From NCBI GenBank assembly GCA_902494565.1, contig CABUTN010000004.1, positions 1 to 64,000 on the forward strand: a stretch of DNA of 64,000 nt, read 5' to 3'. This DNA comes from an uncultured Collinsella sp. GTDB lineage: Bacteria > Actinomycetota > Coriobacteriia > Coriobacteriales > Coriobacteriaceae. The notes beneath the pieces are model-generated. The model was not told the DNA's origin. It saw only the letters and a program-made list of their open reading frames with translations, and did not search any database. This document shows, piece by piece, positions 53,717-61,686 of this stretch (positions are counted from its first letter, which is position 1; each line of letters opens with the position of its first letter). Both the position numbers and the translations under genes were made by a program.

Positions 53717-54937
53717 GTGGGTAACCACTTCCGTACCTCCGGTGCGGGCGATGATGCCCCCAAGACGCAGGCAGGCGTCCAGGGCAGTCGTTTCGCCACT
53801 CCGGATTCAGAGGGCCAGCCTGTTGCTCAGGCCCCCGCTCAGCCGGCAGATCAGGCACAGCCGGCATCCGATCCCTTTGCCTACAATCCAACCAGCGATG
53901 TCGCGCTTTCCGGCACGGCGGGTTTTGAGCCCGTTCAGGCCGTGACCGCTCGCGTGGAGCAGCCTCAGGCTGGTGCCGCCACGCCGCAGCCTACCATGGC
54001 CGGCATTCCCGACCCCTTGGCCCCTGCGACGCCGGCTCCTCAGCCTGCGCAGTCCGGTCTCTTTGCCGCTATTCCCGACCCCACGCAGCCTGCTGCCCCG
54101 GTGGTCGAGAGCGATCAGGCAGCCGAGGTCGCAAGCCTCGATAACGCGCTCAACAACCCCGATTTTACGTCGGTGTTTGCGCCCATCGATCCGCAGGCCA
54201 GCCGCAAGAAGATGGCCAAGCAGGCCGGTGTCGAGCCCGTCATCCTTATGGAGCATGTCACCAAGATCTATCCGGCACAGCCCAACAAGCCTGCACTCGA
54301 CGACATCAACATCGAGATCTATCCGGGCGAGTTCGTCTTCCTGGTCGGTCACTCCGGCTCGGGTAAGACCACGCTGCTGTCGACGCTCAACCGTGACGTC
54401 AAGCCGACGAGCGGCCGCATCCTGGTTGCAGGTCAGGACCTCATGAAGATCAAGAACCGCAAGGTTCCGTTCCTGCGCCGCCAGATTGGCGCCGTGTTCC
54501 AGGACTTTAAGCTTCTGCCGCAAAAGACCGCCTACGAAAACGTGGCGTTTGCCCTGCAGTGCATCGGCAAGCCCAAGGGTGTCATTCGCAGCCAGGTGCC
54601 CGAGGTGCTGCGTCTGGTCGGTCTGGCCGATCAGATGGACTCGCTGCCCGACCAGCTTTCCGGTGGCGAGCAGCAGCGCGTTGCCGTCGCCCGCGCTATG
54701 GTCAACCGTCCGCCGCTGCTGATCTGCGACGAGCCGACGGGCAACCTCGACCCGGCGATCTCGCTGGGCATCATGAAGCTGCTCGAGCGTATTAACCGCA
54801 CCGGCACCACCGTGATTGTCGCCACGCACGACCGCGAGATGGTCGATAGCATGCACCGTCGCGTGATCGCCCTCGAGGGCGGCCACGTTATCCGCGACCA
54901 GGAGAGGGGAGGTTACGGTAACTATGGCACCAACTAA
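53717..54937 (+). CDS. ftsE: Cell division ATP-binding protein FtsE with long N-terminal extension
   Basis: Residues from about 175 to the end (406) are a normal FtsE ABC ATPase: Walker A GHSGSGKTTL (about 212), Q-loop VFQDFKLLP, signature LSGGEQQRVAVARA, Walker B LLICDEPTGNLDP and H-switch ATHDRE. The first roughly 170 residues are Ala/Pro/Gln-rich (QPVAQAPAQPADQAQPAS) and probably disordered, which is unusual since FtsE is normally about 230 residues. GTG 53717 with AAGGAG upstream supports translation of the extension. FtsEX regulates peptidoglycan hydrolases at the septum. Confidence 0.93.
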   Translation: MGNHFRTSGAGDDAPKTQAGVQGSRFATPDSEGQPVAQAPAQPADQAQPASDPFAYNPTSDVALSGTAGFEPVQAVTARVEQPQAGAATPQPTMAGIPDPLAPATPAPQPAQSGLFAAIPDPTQPAAPVVESDQAAEVASLDNALNNPDFTSVFAPIDPQASRKKMAKQAGVEPVILMEHVTKIYPAQPNKPALDDINIEIYPGEFVFLVGHSGSGKTTLLSTLNRDVKPTSGRILVAGQDLMKIKNRKVPFLRRQIGAVFQDFKLLPQKTAYENVAFALQCIGKPKGVIRSQVPEVLRLVGLADQMDSLPDQLSGGEQQRVAVARAMVNRPPLLICDEPTGNLDPAISLGIMKLLERINRTGTTVIVATHDREMVDSMHRRVIALEGGHVIRDQERGGYGNYGTN

Positions 54938-55844
54938 CGTGGGCTACTCCTTCAAAGAGGCAATCAGCCACTTCTTCCGTAACTGGACTACCTCGCTCGG
55001 CGCCGTCATCACGATCTTCCTTTCGCTGTTTATCATCGGCCTGTTCATCATGGGCTCCGCGATGCTGAACTCCGTGATCGGCACCGTCGAGGATCAGGTT
55101 GTCATCAACGCGTTCATTAGTGATGACGCCGATCAGGCCGATGTTCAGGCTTTTGAGGCCGAGCTTAAGACGTGGAATAACGTCAAGTCCGTGACCTATA
55201 AGGACAAGGACGACGCACTGGCCGAGTATACGAGCAAGATGTCGGGTAACGCCGACGCCACCATGAGCGCGCTCGACGGCCAGAACCCGCTGCCCGCCTC
55301 GTTTGCGATTGAGATGGACGATCCGTCTCAGGTCGAGAGCACGGCCAAGAAGCTCAAGAAGAATGCCGACTTCCAAAAGATCGCGGACGACGGCGACGTC
55401 AACGCGAGCGTACTGTATGGCCAGGAGGAAGTAAGCCGCCTGTTCCAGGTGACCAACTACATCCGCATCGCCGCCGTGGTACTCGTTGGCCTTCTGACCT
55501 TTATCGCATTCATCTTCATCAACAACACGATTCGCCTGTCCATCACGGCGCGTCGTCGCGAGATTGCGATTATGCGCCTGGTGGGTGCCAGCAACGGCTT
55601 CATTCGTGGCCCGTTTATCACCGAGGGTGTACTGCAGGCCATTTTGGGCTCGCTGCTTTCCATCGGCGTTCTGGAGCTGCTGCGCAATCTGATGATTCCG
55701 CGTCTGCAGGAGAGCATCGGCTGGATGTCGTTTGCCCTGCCGATGCAGTACTACCTGGTGACCTATGCTGCGCTGATTCTGGTCGGCGTGATTATCGGTC
55801 TCTTTGGTTCTGCCATCGCCATGCGCCGCTACCTGCGCGTGTAG
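54924..55844 (+). CDS. ftsX: Cell division membrane protein FtsX
   Basis: The 306-residue partner of FtsE overlaps it by 14 bp. It has the N-terminal SFKEAISHFFRNWTTSLGAV and first membrane helix, an extracellular domain (about 50-175) and three C-terminal helices, with the FtsX-family segment RREIAIMRLVGASNGFI. The complex activates NlpC/P60-type hydrolases outside the cell in Actinobacteria. Confidence 0.95.
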   Translation: MAPTNVGYSFKEAISHFFRNWTTSLGAVITIFLSLFIIGLFIMGSAMLNSVIGTVEDQVVINAFISDDADQADVQAFEAELKTWNNVKSVTYKDKDDALAEYTSKMSGNADATMSALDGQNPLPASFAIEMDDPSQVESTAKKLKKNADFQKIADDGDVNASVLYGQEEVSRLFQVTNYIRIAAVVLVGLLTFIAFIFINNTIRLSITARRREIAIMRLVGASNGFIRGPFITEGVLQAILGSLLSIGVLELLRNLMIPRLQESIGWMSFALPMQYYLVTYAALILVGVIIGLFGSAIAMRRYLRV

Positions 55845-55869
55845 GCATGCTTGGAATTCATCCCTTCCA

Positions 55870-55902
55870 ACGGGTCGTCTCTTATGGGGCGGCCCGTTTT
55901 TT
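55870..55902 (+). terminator. Terminator of ftsEX
   Basis: ACGGGTCG and CGGCCCGT pair (one mismatch) with a TTTTTT tail. Confidence 0.85.
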
Positions 55903-55985
55903 GATCCCTAGGGGACGAAGGAAACGGATCATCGTGGCGCTGATCTATCTATATGATCCGCAATCCTGCCGTCCCCTAGGGATCA
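55902..55985. repeat. Two-tier palindrome with GGGGACG arms
   Basis: TGATCCCTAGGGGACG (55902-55917) and CGTCCCCTAGGGATCA (55970-55985) are perfect 16-bp complements; inside, CGGATCAT (55925-55932) pairs with ATGATCCG (55953-55960). It lies between the ftsX terminator and rnr. Confidence 0.85.
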
Positions 55986-56035
55986 TTTGGGTAGACTCTT
56001 GGGATGTAAACGGCAATCGATAGTTAGGAGGCGCC

Positions 56036-58171
56036 ATGGGGCGCAATAACAAGCATAAGCGTGGAGCTCGCAATAAGCGCGGGCCGGTGCGCAGCGAACG
56101 CCGTCCGAGCCTGACCGGGCGCGTGCAGCTCCATGAGCACAGTGCCTATGTCATAACCGAGAATGGCGACTACAAGGTCATGGGCCGTGGCAAGCGCGAG
56201 ATTATGGATGGCGATACCGTTGCCGTGAGCATTAAGAACAGCCCGCACGGTGAGCGGCGCGCCGTGATCGAAGGCGTGGTTGAGCGCGCAGCCATAAGCG
56301 TGGTAGGTACGTACCAGACCGCCGGTCCGCTTGGTGTGATTGAGCCGCTCGATTCGCGCCTGAAGGCCGACTTCTTCATTTTGCCCGAGGATACCTCGGC
56401 GGATCGTCTGGGCGTCCACCCGGGTGATGCCGTTGTCGCGCGCATTTTGACCTACCCGACGCGCCTGGAATCGGGCACCGTGACGATCGAACGCCGCATT
56501 GGCGGAGATGACGCGCCCGATTTGGGCGTTCAATATGTGATGGCGCGTTACGGCTATACCGATAGCTATCCTGAGGCCGCGCTGGACGAGGCCGAGGGGC
56601 TTTCGCTCGATGTGTCCGCGGCGCTTAAGGACCCGCTCCGCCGCGATCTGCGCGACCGCTTTGTCATCACGATCGACCCGGTCGACGCGCGCGACTTTGA
56701 CGATGCCATTTCGTTGGAGCGCACGCCCGAGGGTGGCTACAAGCTGGGTGTGCATATCGCCGACGTTTCACACTATGTGGCTTGGGACGGGCATATCGAT
56801 CTTGAGGCTCGCCATCGTACGACATCGGTGTATCTGGCCGATCGCGTGCTTCCCATGCTGCCCGAACGCCTGTCCAATGACCTGTGCTCGCTTCGCCCTG
56901 ACGAGGACCGTCTTGCGTTTACCGTCGATATCGAGCTCGATGCGCAGGGTCGCGTGCGGCATTACGATCCGTACCCCAGCGTGATTCGCTCGCGTGTGCG
57001 TATGGACTATGACGGCGTCGAGGCGCTGCTGGTGCGTGCCGGCGCGGTTGAGTATTCGGTGCTGGAGGGCGCGGCCGAGGATGTTGCGGCTGCCGAGACC
57101 TCGCGCGAGGAAGCGCTTGAGCGCGGTCTTGCGTGCGAGGAGGCCGCCCGCGGCTACAACGTCGACCTCGGCGATTTCCTTGTCGCCGCCAACGAACTCG
57201 CCGAACTCCGCCGTCGTATTCGTCGCGCCCGCGGCTCAGTCGATTTTGACACGGCCGAGATTCGTGCTCTGTTGGATGAGGACGGAGTACCCGTGCAGAT
57301 TGTGGCACGTGAGCGTTCGTGTGCCACGTCGCTTATCGAGGAGGCCATGCTGCTCGCCAACGAGTGCGTTGCAGAGTGGCTGGCAGACCGTGATGTCGAG
57401 GCCTGCTATCGCGTGCATGAGGATCCGAGCCCCGATAGCCTGCACGGTGCCGCCGTTGCGCTGGCGCAGCTAGGCATCATCGACGATTGCCGTGCTGCCG
57501 GTATTGCCCTGGGGAGCCCCGATGAACTGCAGGCTGCAGTTGATGCTGCCGCCGGTACGGCCAGCGCACCGCTCGTTAACACGTTGCTTCTGCGCAGCAT
57601 GCAGCGCGCGCTGTACAAGCCGCGCAACGAGGGTCACTTTGCGCTCGCCGCGCCGTGCTACTGTCACTTTACGAGTCCCATCCGTCGCTACCCCGATCTG
57701 GTGGTGCACCGCGTGCTCAAACTGCAGTTGGCCTATGAGCGGCTTGGCGGCAAGGACGCCTTGGTGCGCACGCCGCGGCTGATCGGCAAGGGGCGCGAGT
57801 CGCTGCCGCGCATTCTGCCGCAGATCTGCCGCGCATGCAGCGATGCCGAGCGCGCGGCAGATGCCGCCAGCCATGCGACGCAAAAGATCAAGATTGCCCA
57901 GTACTATGAGGACCGTCTGGGCGAGCGCTATGCCGGAACCGTCTCGTGGGTTAGCAGCATGGGCCTTTTTGTGCGCTTGGACCTAACACAGGTCGAGGGC
58001 CTGGTTTCAATTAAGAGCCTGGGCAACGAGTGGTTCGAGTTCGACGAGGACGCGCTTACGCTGACGGGCGCCGACACGGGGACTCGCTATGAACTGGGCC
58101 AGCGCGTGATTATCGAGGTCTCGCGCGTCAATACCACGCGTGGGCACTTGGACTTTAAGCTTATCCATTAG
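56036..58171 (+). CDS. rnr: Ribonuclease R (RNB-family exoribonuclease)
   Basis: The 711-residue 3'-5' exonuclease has a basic N-terminus, cold-shock-type RNA-binding domains (about 25-185), the RNB domain with DPVDARDFDDAISL (catalytic aspartates, about 220-233) and HFTSPIRRYPDLVVHR, and a C-terminal S1 domain (YAGTVSWVSSMGLFVRL). It degrades structured RNA. TTAGGAGG precedes the ATG. The smpB/tmRNA genes that often accompany rnr are not in the window. Confidence 0.95.
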   Translation: MGRNNKHKRGARNKRGPVRSERRPSLTGRVQLHEHSAYVITENGDYKVMGRGKREIMDGDTVAVSIKNSPHGERRAVIEGVVERAAISVVGTYQTAGPLGVIEPLDSRLKADFFILPEDTSADRLGVHPGDAVVARILTYPTRLESGTVTIERRIGGDDAPDLGVQYVMARYGYTDSYPEAALDEAEGLSLDVSAALKDPLRRDLRDRFVITIDPVDARDFDDAISLERTPEGGYKLGVHIADVSHYVAWDGHIDLEARHRTTSVYLADRVLPMLPERLSNDLCSLRPDEDRLAFTVDIELDAQGRVRHYDPYPSVIRSRVRMDYDGVEALLVRAGAVEYSVLEGAAEDVAAAETSREEALERGLACEEAARGYNVDLGDFLVAANELAELRRRIRRARGSVDFDTAEIRALLDEDGVPVQIVARERSCATSLIEEAMLLANECVAEWLADRDVEACYRVHEDPSPDSLHGAAVALAQLGIIDDCRAAGIALGSPDELQAAVDAAAGTASAPLVNTLLLRSMQRALYKPRNEGHFALAAPCYCHFTSPIRRYPDLVVHRVLKLQLAYERLGGKDALVRTPRLIGKGRESLPRILPQICRACSDAERAADAASHATQKIKIAQYYEDRLGERYAGTVSWVSSMGLFVRLDLTQVEGLVSIKSLGNEWFEFDEDALTLTGADTGTRYELGQRVIIEVSRVNTTRGHLDFKLIH

Positions 58172-58200
58172 CCAAATCCCGACTGATGGTGGGGGAGCGG

Positions 58201-58232
58201 AGGGCGGCCTTTCGGGACCGCCCTTCGCATTT
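58201..58232 (+). terminator. Probable terminator after rnr
   Basis: AGGGCGG (58201-58207) and CCGCCCT (58218-58224) form a stem around CCTTTCGGGA; the tail is only TCGCATTTG. Confidence 0.5.
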
Positions 58233-58287
58233 GAATCATGGCTACCTTGCCGTCTGCTCGGCCGCCCGCTTACCTGCTATTTGAGAG

Positions 58288-58330
58288 GTAAAACCTACCA
58301 AAATAAACCTGTCCCTTTTGGCAGGTTTAC
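58288..58330. repeat. Palindromic repeat with GGGAC core, family B copy 2
   Basis: GTAAAACCTACCAAAA (58288-58303) and TTTTGGCAGGTTTAC (58316-58330) enclose TAAACCTGTCCC, whose complement is GGGACAGGTTTA. It ends 17 bp before the serine recombinase start. Confidence 0.8.
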
Positions 58331-58347
58331 AAGAAAGCGGGGATGAG

Positions 58348-58953
58348 ATGGCGACGGTGTACGGTTATGCGCGGGTGAGTTCGCGCGATCAGAACCTTAA
58401 TCGGCAGCTGGATGCGCTGGGCGCCTATGGCGTGGGCTCGGCGAATATTTATGCCGACCATGCGAGCGGCAAGGACTTCGATCGACCGCGTTATCGCGAG
58501 CTGCTGCACGTCCTGGGAGACGGGGACGTACTGGTGGTGCTTTCTATCGACCGACTTGGCCGTAATTACTCCGAGATTCTTGAGGAATGGCGACGCATTA
58601 CCAAGGAGCTCGGGGTTGCCATTGTGGTGTTGGACATGCCATTGCTTGACACGCGCGTCAGGGCCAGCGGCGCGCCGGATGTGACCAACACCCTGATTGC
58701 CGATATTGTGCTGCAACTGCTGAGCTACGTGGCGCAGGTGGAGCGCGAGAATATCCATCGGCGCCAGGCGGAGGGGATTGCAGCGGCGCGAGCGCGAGGG
58801 GTCCGTTTCGGTCGACCTCGCAAGCCGTGCCCTCCTCAGTTTGAGCTGGTGCGCGATAGCTATGAGGCAGGCGATATTACCCGCAGCCAGGCAGCAAAAT
58901 GCCTGGGCGTGTGCGTGGGGACGTTCGATCGCTGGATGCGCGAGGCGGGGTAG
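58348..58953 (+). CDS. Serine recombinase (resolvase/invertase family)
   Basis: The 201-residue protein has the resolvase catalytic domain (YGYARVSSRDQNLNRQLDAL, with the nucleophilic serine near 10, and VLSIDRLGRNYSEILE with the conserved arginine), the long E-helix and a C-terminal helix-turn-helix (GDITRSQAAKCLGVCVGTFD). It resembles small DNA invertases or transposon resolvases. No transposase or obvious invertible segment adjoins it. ATG 58348 is chosen; the ribosome site (GCGGGGA) is weak. A family B palindrome lies just upstream. Confidence 0.9.
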   Translation: MATVYGYARVSSRDQNLNRQLDALGAYGVGSANIYADHASGKDFDRPRYRELLHVLGDGDVLVVLSIDRLGRNYSEILEEWRRITKELGVAIVVLDMPLLDTRVRASGAPDVTNTLIADIVLQLLSYVAQVERENIHRRQAEGIAAARARGVRFGRPRKPCPPQFELVRDSYEAGDITRSQAAKCLGVCVGTFDRWMREAG

Positions 58954-59057
58954 GGGTTTGCGTCGCTTTGTCGCTTCCTGTTGCGATTCAAATTTTGATA
59001 CGGCGACGATGCCATTTTGGGCTACACTCGCTGATATTCAAAAAAGGAGGTTGGCCC

Positions 59058-59639
59058 TTGGCGCGCATAAAACAAATAATCGGATGGACCGCGATCGTTC
59101 TGTTCGCTGCAACGCTGGCGGGCATCTGGGTGCTGACGGAGCAAAATGCGGTGGAGACGTCGTTGCTGAGCGAGTCCACCGCGCGTGTGGTGGAGGGCCA
59201 GGCTACGGGCGTTCAGGCTGCTGATGCCACGGGTGAAGCCCAGACAGAGAACGGAATGACCGGGGGCACCGATTCGGCTGCCTCGAATGTACGGTCTGGC
59301 CGACTTGCTTCCATTCGCATGTGGGTGGGCACGAACGTCCGTCGCGTTGCCCATACCGTAGAGTTTTTCTTCGTCGGATTGTTCGCCTCGGTGGTCGTGG
59401 TTTGCTTTTCCAGGCGTCCGTGGAGCGTATGCTCCCGTTGCGTGCCCGTATTGCTCTTTTGCGCCGCCTGCTCCGTTGGCGATCAGGTGCATAAGATCTT
59501 TGTTCCTGGCAGGCATTTCGACGTTATCGATTTAGGATTCGATGCTGCGGGCTATGTCACCGCGATGCTGTTGGTATTGCTGGCAGCGGCGCTGGTGCGC
59601 CATGCGACTCGGCCGATCGGCGCCCATGCGAGGCGCTAG
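59058..59639 (+). CDS. VanZ-like membrane protein
   Basis: The 193-residue protein has an N-terminal membrane segment (IIGWTAIVLFAATLAGIWVL), a Gly/Ala/Thr-rich linker, then RRVAHTVEFFFVGLFASVVV with the H...E pattern of VanZ-like proteins, a second hydrophobic block, and DVIDLGFDAAGYVTAMLLVL. The DxxxN-like end matches VanZ. Function is not known for most of the family. TTG start with AAAAAGGAGG seven bases upstream. Confidence 0.75.
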   Translation: MARIKQIIGWTAIVLFAATLAGIWVLTEQNAVETSLLSESTARVVEGQATGVQAADATGEAQTENGMTGGTDSAASNVRSGRLASIRMWVGTNVRRVAHTVEFFFVGLFASVVVVCFSRRPWSVCSRCVPVLLFCAACSVGDQVHKIFVPGRHFDVIDLGFDAAGYVTAMLLVLLAAALVRHATRPIGAHARR

Positions 59640-59720
59640 CCGGTAACAAACCCGTTTCTGACAATGCGACCTTGTTGAATTATTTTGTGTCGCGCCTATT
59701 TCCGAGCGGTCGGATTTGAG

Positions 59721-59746
59721 GGGCGAGCGGTAGAACGCTCGCCCGT
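59721..59746 (+). terminator. Hairpin after the VanZ-like gene
   Basis: GGGCGAGCG and CGCTCGCCC pair perfectly around GTAGAA, without a T-run. Confidence 0.4.
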
Positions 59747-59769
59747 GGTGCGCCACGATGCGGCACAAT

Positions 59770-59798
59770 GTACCGTAAAAGCTGTTTGTATCCGGTAC
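59770..59798 (+). promoter_or_regulatory. Dyad upstream of the murR-like gene
   Basis: GTACCG (59770-59775) and CGGTAC (59793-59798) with partly symmetric inner bases lie 46 bp before the start codon. It is a candidate operator for the RpiR-type regulator; the site has not been compared with known MurR boxes. Confidence 0.35.
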
Positions 59799-59843
59799 GA
59801 ATCGTTCGTTGGTCTTTAATTCTTTTCAACGGAGGTGTTTGAG

Positions 59844-60695
59844 ATGGCAAACGGATTGCTTTTGCGGCTTCGCGAGCGTGAGCTCAGCGCGAGCCCGGCG
59901 GAACGCAATGTCATCGCATATGTAAGCGCTCATCCGCACGAGGTGGTCGGGCTGTCCGTCCGCGGTCTTGCCGATGCCACGTTCTCCTCGCCCTCGAGCA
60001 TTTTGCGCTTTTGCAAGCGCTTGGGTTTTGCGGGCTACAAGGAGTTCCAGCGCGAACTGATTGCCGAGCTGGCACTCTTGGGTGACAAGAAAGACGTTGC
60101 CCTCGAGGACATCTCCATGGATGACAGCGTTGAACGTATCGTGGGGAAGGTGATGAAAAGCAACGTGCGCACGATCGAAGCGACGGCGCGAACGCTCGAT
60201 TACACCGTCTTGGAGCGATGCGCGGCCTATCTTAAGCGGGCACGTGCAGTCAATCTGTTCGGTATCGGTGCCTCTCGTTTGGTCGCGCACGATCTGGCGC
60301 AAAAGCTCATGCGTGTCGACAAAGAGTGCCATCTGTACGACGACTGGCATGATCAGCTCTTATGTGCCAAGAACATGCATGAGGGCGATATGGCAATCGC
60401 CTTTAGTTACTCGGGCTTGACGCAAGAGGTGCTGGACTGCACCGCCGAGGCTCAACGCCACAACTGTCCCGTTGTGGCCGTTACCAAAGTAGATGGATCA
60501 TCCAAGCTTGCCACCATGGCCGATGCCGTGCTCGGCGTCGCTGCGAGTGAACCCTTGGTCCGCAGCGGTGCCATGGCTTCGCGTATGGCCCAGCTTATGG
60601 TTGTCGATGCCCTGTACGCTGCTTACGTTGCCAGCGACTACGAACGGGCGACGCATGTCATTAAGCAAAACTACATCGAGAAACAGGAAAGATGA
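59844..60695 (+). CDS. murR: MurR/RpiR-family transcriptional regulator
   Basis: The 283-residue protein has the RpiR-type N-terminal HTH (about 1-77, SVRGLADATFSSPSSILRFC, KRLGFAGYKEFQ) and a SIS sugar-phosphate domain (about 125-265, NLFGIGASRLVAHDLA, AIAFSYSGLTQEV). In E. coli MurR responds to MurNAc-6-phosphate. Its position directly before murQ (10-bp gap) supports the same role. ATG 59844 with GGAGG upstream. Confidence 0.88.
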   Translation: MANGLLLRLRERELSASPAERNVIAYVSAHPHEVVGLSVRGLADATFSSPSSILRFCKRLGFAGYKEFQRELIAELALLGDKKDVALEDISMDDSVERIVGKVMKSNVRTIEATARTLDYTVLERCAAYLKRARAVNLFGIGASRLVAHDLAQKLMRVDKECHLYDDWHDQLLCAKNMHEGDMAIAFSYSGLTQEVLDCTAEAQRHNCPVVAVTKVDGSSKLATMADAVLGVAASEPLVRSGAMASRMAQLMVVDALYAAYVASDYERATHVIKQNYIEKQER

Positions 60696-60705
60696 GGTGA
60701 ATGAA

Positions 60706-61629
60706 ATGCTCGATTTAACAAAATTCACGACCGAACAGCGTAATCAAAGGTCAATGGACCTCGATACGATGACATCGCTGCAGATCGTCACGACGATGAA
60801 CGATGAGGATCTTCGTGCCGTCCAGTCGGTCACGAAAGTGTTGCCCCAGGTTGCCACAGCAATCGACTGGGCTGCTGAGGCACTCGAGCGCGGCGGGCGC
60901 GTCTTTTACATGGGCGCAGGCACCAGCGGTCGTCTGGGCGTACTCGACGCTTCGGAGTGTCCGCCCACGTTTGGCGTGTCACCCGATCTGATTGTCGGGC
61001 TCATTGCCGGAGGCGAGACGGCGTTTATCAAGGCTGTCGAAGGTGCCGAAGACAGCGAGGAGCTTGGCGCGAGCGACCTGCGGGAGCGTGGACTCTCGGA
61101 CAAGGATCTTGTCGTTGGCCTGGCGGCAAGCGGTCGTACTCCCTATGTGGTGGGCGGCCTTGCGTGCGCCAAGGCAACTGGGTGCAAGACCATTGCAATT
61201 GCCTGCAACCAAGGGTCGAAGATCGGGGAGAGCGCAGATCTTGCCATTGAGCCCGTGCCCGGTCCCGAGGTGCTGACCGGCTCAACGAGGCTCAAGGCGG
61301 GAACGGTTCAAAAGCTCATTCTCAACATGATTTCGACCGGTGCCATGGTCAAGATCGGCAAGGTATACCAAAATCTGATGGTCGATGTGCAGCAGACGAA
61401 CGAGAAGTTGGTGGTGCGCGGCCAGAATATCGTGATGGAGGCGACCGGCTGCACGCGCGAGCGCGCTGTTCAGGCGCTTGCAGATGCCGGCGGCCACGTA
61501 AAAACCGCTATTGTCTCGGTACTGCTGGACTGCGATGCCGAGCAGGCTGCGGTGGCTCTTGAGCGGGCGCGAGGCCATGTCCGTGCTGCGGTGAGTGGCC
61601 ATGAGAAGAGCAATGCCGACGCCCAATAG
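60706..61629 (+). CDS. murQ: N-acetylmuramic acid 6-phosphate etherase
   Basis: The 307-residue SIS-domain lyase splits MurNAc-6P into GlcNAc-6P and D-lactate. GAGTSGRLGVLDASECPP (about 66-83), IAGGETAF, GLAASGRTPYVVGGL and the C-terminal MLDLT-type start are typical. ATG 60706 is preferred over the out-of-frame ATG 60701. It lies between murR and murP. Confidence 0.96.
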   Translation: MLDLTKFTTEQRNQRSMDLDTMTSLQIVTTMNDEDLRAVQSVTKVLPQVATAIDWAAEALERGGRVFYMGAGTSGRLGVLDASECPPTFGVSPDLIVGLIAGGETAFIKAVEGAEDSEELGASDLRERGLSDKDLVVGLAASGRTPYVVGGLACAKATGCKTIAIACNQGSKIGESADLAIEPVPGPEVLTGSTRLKAGTVQKLILNMISTGAMVKIGKVYQNLMVDVQQTNEKLVVRGQNIVMEATGCTRERAVQALADAGGHVKTAIVSVLLDCDAEQAAVALERARGHVRAAVSGHEKSNADAQ

Positions 61630-61686
61630 GTGCGCGGCGTGAGCTGATATGACATCCAGATGAGATACCCAATACAAGGAGGAGTT

